Part shown: one piece after another, positions 59,140 to 64,000 of the stretch | How the letters are laid out: every line of letters begins with the position of its first letter | Numbering within the stretch: position 1 is the stretch's first letter | From: Candidatus Ruthturnera sp. Tsphm01 | GTDB lineage: Bacteria > Pseudomonadota > Gammaproteobacteria > PS1 > Pseudothioglobaceae | NCBI GenBank assembly: GCA_030142985.1 | Contig: CP125320.1 | Location: forward strand, 1,459,274 to 1,523,273 | Direction of reading: 5' to 3' | Length of the DNA: 64,000 nt | Notes under the pieces: model-generated | Databases searched by the model: none | What the model was told of the DNA's origin: nothing | What the model saw: the letters and a program-made list of their open reading frames with translations, nothing else | Made by a program: the position numbers and the translations under genes

Positions 59140-59883
59140 ATGCTAAAAATAGCAGTATCAGGCAGTAATGGCAGAATGGGTCAGGCGATTATTGAAGCAA
59201 TTGAGCAATCAGACGAGGTTGAGTTAGGCGTTAAGATTGATCAGGATAATAATTTAATTGATTATTTGGATAAATTTGATGTGCTAATTGATTTTACTTG
59301 CCCAATAGCCACACTTGGCTATTTAGCAATTTGCGCTAAGGTAGGCAAGAAAATGGTTATTGGTACGACAGGTTTTAATGATAATGAACTGAAGCAATTA
59401 ACCACTCTTGCACAGAATGCACCTATTGTGTTTGCACCTAATATGAGTGTAGGTGTTAATTTATCTTTAAAGCTTTTGGAAATGGCGGCAAAAGTAGTAG
59501 GGGAAGACAGCGATATTGAAATTGTTGAAACACACCATCGCTTTAAGGTGGATGCTCCTAGTGGCACTGCATTAAAGATGGGTGAGGTGATTGCTGATAC
59601 TTTGGGTAGAGACTTAAAAACGTGCGCCGTTTATGGGCGAAAAGGCATTGAACAGATAAGAGACAAAAATACAATTGGATTCTCTACAATCCGTGGTGGT
59701 GATGTGGTGGGTGAGCATACGGTGAGTTTTTTTATGCAGGGTGAGCGCGTGGAAATTACCCACAAGGCTTCATCAAGAATGACTTTTGCACTTGGGGCGC
59801 TTCGTGCGGCAATTTGGCTGGATAAAACGCCCTCTAACAAAGGCTGTGTTTATTCAATGAAAGACGTATTAGAAATCACTTAA
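59140..59883 (+). CDS. dapB: 4-hydroxy-tetrahydrodipicolinate reductase (DapB)
   Basis: DapB reduces the heterocycle on the lysine and diaminopimelate route, needed for peptidoglycan. The 247-residue protein has the NAD(P) loop [44 protein letters not shown] and the substrate site [20 protein letters not shown] with catalytic His and Lys. It is somewhat shorter than E. coli DapB (273). A ribosome site (AAAGGA) precedes it. It starts the run of closely packed genes to the window end, with DUF2238 4 bp after its stop. Confidence 0.96.
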   Translation: MLKIAVSGSNGRMGQAIIEAIEQSDEVELGVKIDQDNNLIDYLDKFDVLIDFTCPIATLGYLAICAKVGKKMVIGTTGFNDNELKQLTTLAQNAPIVFAPNMSVGVNLSLKLLEMAAKVVGEDSDIEIVETHHRFKVDAPSGTALKMGEVIADTLGRDLKTCAVYGRKGIEQIRDKNTIGFSTIRGGDVVGEHTVSFFMQGERVEITHKASSRMTFALGALRAAIWLDKTPSNKGCVYSMKDVLEIT

Positions 59884-59887
59884 AAAA

Positions 59888-60523
59888 ATGCGACCACATG
59901 CACATAAATTGCCACTCATTTTATTGACAATTTATATAGTTCTATTTATTGTATTAGCAATTAACCCTTATGACAGAGTTACTTGGTGGGCGGAAAATAT
60001 TCCGGTTTTGATTGTTGTGGGTGTTTTAGTGTTTACTTATCCTAGTTTCAAATTTTCAAATTTTGCTTATGTGTTAATGAATTTATTTTTGTGTTATCAC
60101 ACTATTGGTGGACATTTTACTTTTGAATTAGTTCCATTTGATTGGGGTAATCATCTATTGTCAACATTGGGTTTTGACTTTGTCGCCCCTGAAGGACGAA
60201 ATAATTTTGACCGCTTGGGGCATTTTTTGGTTGGTGTTTTCTCCTATGCTGTGGTTGAGGTTAGCGTGCGTAAAAAGTGGGTGAGTAATAACTTTATGGC
60301 TTGGCTATTGGGTGTATTTTCCCTAGGTTTTTGGGCGGCAAGTTATGAAATTATTGAAATGGTCTATGCCATTACTGAAGGTGGAAAATCGGGAGCGGCT
60401 TTTTTAGGTGCTCAAGGCGATATTTGGGATGCTCAAAAAGATATGTTACTTGATATATTAGGCGCTTGTATATTTGGGCTATTGGCGCTATTTAATCAGC
60501 GTAATTGGCGGGAGATATATTAA
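59888..60523 (+). CDS. YjdF-like membrane protein (DUF2238)
   Basis: A 211-residue inner-membrane protein with about six helices. The family motifs are visible: [18 protein letters not shown] with conserved His pair, [27 protein letters not shown] and [20 protein letters not shown] with conserved Asp, Trp and Gln. These polar residues within helices suggest metal or lipid chemistry, but no function is established for DUF2238. It follows dapB by 4 bp. Confidence 0.85.
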   Translation: MRPHAHKLPLILLTIYIVLFIVLAINPYDRVTWWAENIPVLIVVGVLVFTYPSFKFSNFAYVLMNLFLCYHTIGGHFTFELVPFDWGNHLLSTLGFDFVAPEGRNNFDRLGHFLVGVFSYAVVEVSVRKKWVSNNFMAWLLGVFSLGFWAASYEIIEMVYAITEGGKSGAAFLGAQGDIWDAQKDMLLDILGACIFGLLALFNQRNWREIY

Positions 60524-60530
60524 AAAAATT

Positions 60531-60830
60531 ATGTTATATGCTATTATTTCACAAGATGTTGAAGATTCGTTAGAGAAAAGAATGTCAGTACGTCCAGCAC
60601 ATATTAAGCGATTAAAGGCTTTAAAAAATCAAGGGCGTTTAATTTTAGCAGGACCTCATCCTGCTATTGATACCAATGATCCCGGCAAAGCAGGCTTTAC
60701 AGGTTCGTTAGTAGTAGCAGAGTTTGATTCTTTAGAAACTGCAAAAGTATGGGCAGATGCGGACCCTTATATTGGGTCTGGCGCTTATGTGAGTGTTATT
60801 GTCAAACCATTTAAGAAGGTATTACCATGA
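60531..60830 (+). CDS. YciI-like protein
   Basis: The start is set at [17 protein letters not shown]; the frame is open 19 codons upstream inside the DUF2238 gene. The 99-residue ferredoxin-like-fold protein has [20 protein letters not shown] with conserved His, [20 protein letters not shown], and [17 protein letters not shown], the His-Asp arrangement of the YCII family. The role of YciI in cells is not settled. It overlaps the dioxygenase gene by 4 bp; in other bacteria YciI is often near septation gene ispA/yciA, not here. Confidence 0.88.
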   Translation: MLYAIISQDVEDSLEKRMSVRPAHIKRLKALKNQGRLILAGPHPAIDTNDPGKAGFTGSLVVAEFDSLETAKVWADADPYIGSGAYVSVIVKPFKKVLP

Positions 60831-61537
60831 GTTTACTACTGCGCCCTTTATTTGAAAAAAACAGTTCAACTTATACGTATCTTTTAGCAGATATGCAAAC
60901 TTTGGATGCTATTATCATTGATCCAGTAGATGATACCAAGCAGCGTGATATTGGCTTGATTGAAGAATTGGGTTTAAATCTTAAATATATTCTTGAAACG
61001 CATGTGCATGCTGATCACATCACCAGTTCTTGCCCATTAAAGCAGCGCTTTACTCAGGCTAAAATTGTACTAGGTTCAGCTAATACGATTACTTGTGCAG
61101 ATATTTTGCTCAATGATGGTGATGTCTTATCATTTGGTGCTTATACTTTAAGCGTCATGACAACCCCTGGGCATACGGGTGGTTGCATATCTTATGTGCT
61201 GGATAATCAAATCTTTACAGGCGATGCCTTATTGATTAGAAGTTGTGGTAGGTGTGATTTTCAAAGTGGCTCGGCGGAAAAATTATTTGATTCTATTCAA
61301 AAAATATTCACCTTGCCTGATGAAACTTTAGTTTACCCTGCTCATGATTATGGCGGTAGAACAGTGAGTTCAATTTGGGAAGAAAAGAAATTTAATAAAA
61401 TGATTGGTGCGAATGTAGATAAGCAAGAGTTTGTTCGTCGAGTTAATGCAATGGAATTAGATTTGCCTAAAAAAATCCATGTTGCAGTGCCTACTAATCA
61501 AGCTTGTGGTGCAAAAATTATGATTAAGACACCATGA
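60827..61537 (+). CDS. ETHE1-like persulfide dioxygenase (metallo-beta-lactamase fold)
   Basis: Likely oxidises glutathione persulfide to sulfite and glutathione with an iron centre, a step in sulfane sulfur removal. The 236-residue protein has [19 protein letters not shown], the metal motif [11 protein letters not shown] (His59, His61, Asp63, His64), [36 protein letters not shown] and [18 protein letters not shown]. The GDALLIRxCGRxDFQxG and AHDYxGxTxSS segments set ETHE1-type enzymes apart from glyoxalase II. It is in a coupled gene run with 4-bp overlaps on both sides. Confidence 0.9.
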   Translation: MSLLLRPLFEKNSSTYTYLLADMQTLDAIIIDPVDDTKQRDIGLIEELGLNLKYILETHVHADHITSSCPLKQRFTQAKIVLGSANTITCADILLNDGDVLSFGAYTLSVMTTPGHTGGCISYVLDNQIFTGDALLIRSCGRCDFQSGSAEKLFDSIQKIFTLPDETLVYPAHDYGGRTVSSIWEEKKFNKMIGANVDKQEFVRRVNAMELDLPKKIHVAVPTNQACGAKIMIKTP

Positions 61538-61782
61538 AGGGTTATTCACTAGACCCACATCCAAGTATTAGCGTTGTTAAAGAAGTATTTGCTGTGGTTA
61601 GAATTCCAAGAATTAAGCGTGAGCGTGTACCGGCCAATAATGTTGAAGTGGTTGAAGATTTAGACATTGCTATGGAGAAATCAGACCCTAGCAATCATCT
61701 GTATGCTGCAAAAGTACTAGGTCCGTCTAGGTCATCTGAAGGCGTGACCTTGTATTATATTTTACAAATGTATAACGCTTAA
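61534..61782 (+). CDS. Unknown 82-aa protein coupled to the persulfide dioxygenase
   Basis: An 82-residue soluble protein, start [20 protein letters not shown], then VVRIPRIKRERVPANNVEVV, a short acidic stretch and SNHLYAAKVLGPSRSSEGVT then LYYILQMYNA. It has no cysteine, signal peptide or membrane helix, and I do not recognise the family. Start and stop overlap both neighbours (4 bp with the dioxygenase, 1 bp with the hydrolase-like gene), so it is surely translated with them. Confidence 0.75.
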   Translation: MKGYSLDPHPSISVVKEVFAVVRIPRIKRERVPANNVEVVEDLDIAMEKSDPSNHLYAAKVLGPSRSSEGVTLYYILQMYNA

Positions 61783-62510
61783 TGAAGTGGTTTAGTTTAC
61801 TGTTGATTTTATTAGCACCACTCACTTATAGCGGGAAAAGTATTGAGTTTGAACTGACATCAGGCGACACAATCAGCATTGATATTTATTCAACAAATAC
61901 ACAAATATTATTTTTATATTTGCCTTCTGAGCATGGTTTTAGCAAAGATTATATACCTACAGTACAACAATTGGCATTTTTTGGTGTTGATGTTTGGGCG
62001 CTTAACCTTCATAGTAGTTACATGGTGCCAAAACATCGCAACAGCATTAATCGGTTTAGGGTTAAAGATGTGCTTGAAATTATATCAACTGCCAAACGTA
62101 AAGGCTTTGAAAAAATATTTTTTCTTACCTCGGGTAGAGGCGCACAATTGGCACTTAAAACTGCACATCAGTGGCAATTAGAAAATCCCAAGTCTAGTTT
62201 GATTAAAGGGCACATCTTTCATTCGCCACATTTGATTCATAGCAAGCCAGAGTTAGGCACTAAAGCTAAATATGTTGATATTTCAACGGTTAATAACTTG
62301 CCTATTTATTTATTATTACCACAATTTGGTGCTAAATATTTTAGAGCGGATGAAATCTCTGAGCAATTAAAAATAGGAAGCAGTTCCGTATTTACACATC
62401 GATTAAAAGGGGTGCATGGTGGGTTTCATATGCGCAACGAAAAAGACTTAAAACTCATGGATTTAAAAGCCAAAGAAAGTTTGAGTGATACTCTTATGTA
62501 CTTGCTATGA
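61782..62510 (+). CDS. Exported alpha/beta-hydrolase-like protein, unknown function
   Basis: A 242-residue protein with signal peptide (MKWFSLLLILLAPLTYSGKS). The mature part looks like an alpha/beta hydrolase: ILFLYLPSEHGFSKDYIPTV, FFGVDVWALNLHSSYMVPKH, IFFLTSGRGAQLALKTAHQW with a Ser in the nucleophile-elbow position, GHIFHSPHLIH, and a C-terminal KGVHGGFHMRNEKD that could give the catalytic His. The elbow reads T-S-G-R-G rather than GxSxG, so activity is doubtful. It is coupled to its neighbours by 1-bp and 4-bp overlaps. Confidence 0.65.
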   Translation: MKWFSLLLILLAPLTYSGKSIEFELTSGDTISIDIYSTNTQILFLYLPSEHGFSKDYIPTVQQLAFFGVDVWALNLHSSYMVPKHRNSINRFRVKDVLEIISTAKRKGFEKIFFLTSGRGAQLALKTAHQWQLENPKSSLIKGHIFHSPHLIHSKPELGTKAKYVDISTVNNLPIYLLLPQFGAKYFRADEISEQLKIGSSSVFTHRLKGVHGGFHMRNEKDLKLMDLKAKESLSDTLMYLL

Positions 62511-63028
62511 ATTTGATGAACACTGTTGATATTCCCAAAGTAATGACGCTAAAAAAACAAACCAAGAATAGCCAAAGCCTTTCGTTTGACGATCCTGTAC
62601 TAAAGCCTTACAAAGGCAAATCAAACATAAGTCTTAAGCTGAAATCAATTGATGGGCAATTATTAAATATTAAGAACTTTGATAATCAAGTAATCTTAAT
62701 TAATTTTTGTGTGAGTTGGTGCAAACCCTGTGTGAAAGAAATTCCATCATTGGTTAGGTTGCAAACCATACTGAAAGATAAGCCATTTAAGATTCTTACG
62801 GTTAATGTTGGCGAGTCAAAACAAGAGATAGATGCGTTTATGAAAAAAGTGAAGTTTGATTTTCTAATTATGCTTGACCACTCTGGACAGGCGGTGAAAG
62901 ATTGGGATGTGTACGCTTATCTGTCTAATTTTTTGCTGGATAAAAATGGAAAAATTAGATACACTTACCGTGGCGCACTAGAGTGTGATGCTAAGCCAAT
63001 TGTTAAAACCATTCAGTTGTTATTTTAG
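62507..63028 (+). CDS. TlpA-like thioredoxin-fold protein
   Basis: A 173-residue thiol-disulfide protein. After a polar N-terminal 45 residues comes the TlpA/ResA-like domain: ISLKLKSIDGQLLNIKNFD, VILINFCVSWCKPCVKEIPS with the active-site Cys72 and Cys75 (WCKPC), LTVNVGESKQEIDAFMKK, and a C-terminal NFLLDKNGKIRYTYRGAL. TlpA-type proteins usually face the periplasm, but no signal peptide or anchor is visible from this start, and the preceding gene is exported. It could be cytoplasmic, or exported by a signal I cannot see. It overlaps both neighbours. Confidence 0.82.
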   Translation: MNLMNTVDIPKVMTLKKQTKNSQSLSFDDPVLKPYKGKSNISLKLKSIDGQLLNIKNFDNQVILINFCVSWCKPCVKEIPSLVRLQTILKDKPFKILTVNVGESKQEIDAFMKKVKFDFLIMLDHSGQAVKDWDVYAYLSNFLLDKNGKIRYTYRGALECDAKPIVKTIQLLF

Positions 63029-64000
63029 TGTCTTATGAGGTTGTTATTATTGGTGCAGGTGCAGCAGGGCTTATGTGTGCAATTGAGGCGGGCAAACGTT
63101 ATCAAAAAGTTTTAGTTATTGATAAAGCCAATAAAGCAGGTAGAAAAATTCTTATCTCAGGGGGTGGTCGTTGTAATTTTACTAATTTTGTCATTGAGCC
63201 AGAGGCTTATTTATCACACAACCCACATTTTCATAAATCTGCACTGGCGCGTTATACGCAATGGGATTTTATAAAACTGATGGATAAGCACAATTTAAGT
63301 TGGCATGAAAAAACACAAGGTCAGTTGTTTTGCGATCAAAAATCGGTTGCAATTTTACAAATGCTACTGGATGAGTGCATCCAAGCAGGCGTTGATTTTG
63401 TTTTTAATGCTTCAATAACAAGCCTAGAGTTTGATACCAAATACAACCTTAAAACCAACCAAGGTGATTATCAAGCAAATACCTTGGTTATTGCAACTGG
63501 TGGCGCTTCTATTCCTAAAATAGGCGCTACTGATTTTGGCTTACAAGTTGCTAAACAATTTAATATTAACACAATTGATTTTACGCCAGCACTAGTGCCA
63601 TTGACTTTCCATGTTGATGATATTAATCGTTACTTCAAAGGTTTATCAGGTTTGTCACTAGAGGTAGTGGTTGAATGCAATGAACAATCCTTTCGAGATT
63701 TTATTTTAATAACGCACAAAGGTATTAGTGGTCCTGCTATTTTACAAATCTCTTCATTTTGGCATTCAAGCGACAAGTTAAGCATTAATTTATTGCCAGA
63801 CATTAACGCAACTGACTGGTTAATTGCACAACAACAAACACGAGGTAAGACAACGTTAAAAACCGTTTTATCAGTACACTTTCCTAAACGACTTGCGCAG
63901 CGACTAGCAAATACATTATTATTAACCCCACTGGAAAATACACCACTGGGTCAAATTAATAAAAGTGAGCTTTCTCTTTTTGGGCGTGCGCTTAATAATT
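63028..64000 (+). CDS. HI0933/YhiN-type flavoprotein (3' cut by window edge)
   Basis: An FAD-dependent oxidoreductase of unknown substrate. It starts at GTG 63028, overlapping the TlpA-like stop by 1 bp (TAGTG). The dinucleotide fold reads YEVVIIGAGAAGLMCAIEAG, followed by KAGRKILISGGGRCNFTN, the hallmark of this family, GQLFCDQKSVAILQMLLDEC, LVIATGGASIPKIGATDFG and LTHKGISGPAILQISS-like sequence (ITHKGISGPAIL). About 324 codons are visible of the usual 390-410. Members are often called BaiN-like or YhiN; function is unproven. Confidence 0.9.
   Translation, partial: MSYEVVIIGAGAAGLMCAIEAGKRYQKVLVIDKANKAGRKILISGGGRCNFTNFVIEPEAYLSHNPHFHKSALARYTQWDFIKLMDKHNLSWHEKTQGQLFCDQKSVAILQMLLDECIQAGVDFVFNASITSLEFDTKYNLKTNQGDYQANTLVIATGGASIPKIGATDFGLQVAKQFNINTIDFTPALVPLTFHVDDINRYFKGLSGLSLEVVVECNEQSFRDFILITHKGISGPAILQISSFWHSSDKLSINLLPDINATDWLIAQQQTRGKTTLKTVLSVHFPKRLAQRLANTLLLTPLENTPLGQINKSELSLFGRALNN

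Overview
The window is AT-rich chromosomal DNA from a gammaproteobacterium. It reads best as a member of the sulfur-oxidising SUP05/Thioglobus clade, which includes free-living bacteria and vent-mussel or clam symbionts. That placement is an inference from remembered protein similarity and gene content: a DsrE-like protein, an ETHE1-like persulfide dioxygenase, a Na+-pumping oxaloacetate decarboxylase, an RTX remnant and many decayed insertion sequences. No database search was possible. Most of the window is compact housekeeping sequence with genes overlapping by 1-13 bp; the gaps hold relics of mobile DNA and dead genes.

Layout. 1-1.4 kb: end of secD, then secF. 1.4-9.1 kb (minus): fabA-fabB, metZ, and trmB-fxsA-folC-cvpA-purF. 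9.1-13.2 kb: xthA and pyrE flanked by decayed DNA (an IS30 relic, small ORFs, a truncated repeat), tRNA-Ser(UGA) and rpmB-rpmG. 13.2-21 kb: acnB, purB, rpsP-rimM (rimM has no canonical start codon), a beta-carbonic anhydrase and an SLC13/RCK transporter. 21-30 kb: divergent metR/metE, truA, dgkA, birA, a bactofilin, lptB, tsaD and comM. 30.1-32.5 kb: a scrapyard with the C-terminus of an RTX/cadherin-like protein, a broken TraD-like coupling ATPase, IS5-type ends, a PEP-mutase-like C-terminus and a 110-bp element with perfect 29-bp inverted repeats. 32.6-36.5 kb: infA, tRNA-Leu(CAA), oadGAB and panD. 37-46.5 kb: a conserved unknown gene with lolD-lolC/E; psiE-lpxK-ycaR-kdsB; folD (whose whole leader is a MITE) with a membrane glutaredoxin; purEK; bioFH. 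46.6-51 kb: a small conserved gene, a dead IS5-type copy, an intact 1.29-kb IS5-family element with a TGTA target duplication, dsrE-like, a thioredoxin-like gene and thiG. 51-59 kb: tRNA-Ser(GCU), an osmC-trpC cluster, kdsA, nhaA, a TRIC-type pseudogene, recQ, ligE and a dead Phd/PIN toxin-antitoxin pair. 59.1-64 kb: dapB followed by a tightly coupled run of membrane, YciI-like, persulfide dioxygenase, unknown, secreted hydrolase-like, thioredoxin-like and flavoprotein genes.

How the genes work together. Much of the lipopolysaccharide and envelope machinery is present (kdsA, kdsB, lpxK, lptB, Lol exporter, SecDF), with purine steps (purF, purB, purE, purK), folate (folC, folD), biotin (bioF, bioH) and its consumer (birA biotinylating OadA). 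OadGAB exports Na+ while decarboxylating oxaloacetate, and NhaA exchanges Na+ for H+, which suggests a sodium cycle. Sulfur and thiol chemistry appears in MetZ/MetE, the DsrE-like protein, the persulfide dioxygenase and several thioredoxin-fold proteins. At least two families of small non-autonomous elements and one active-looking IS show mobile DNA reshaping an otherwise streamlined genome.
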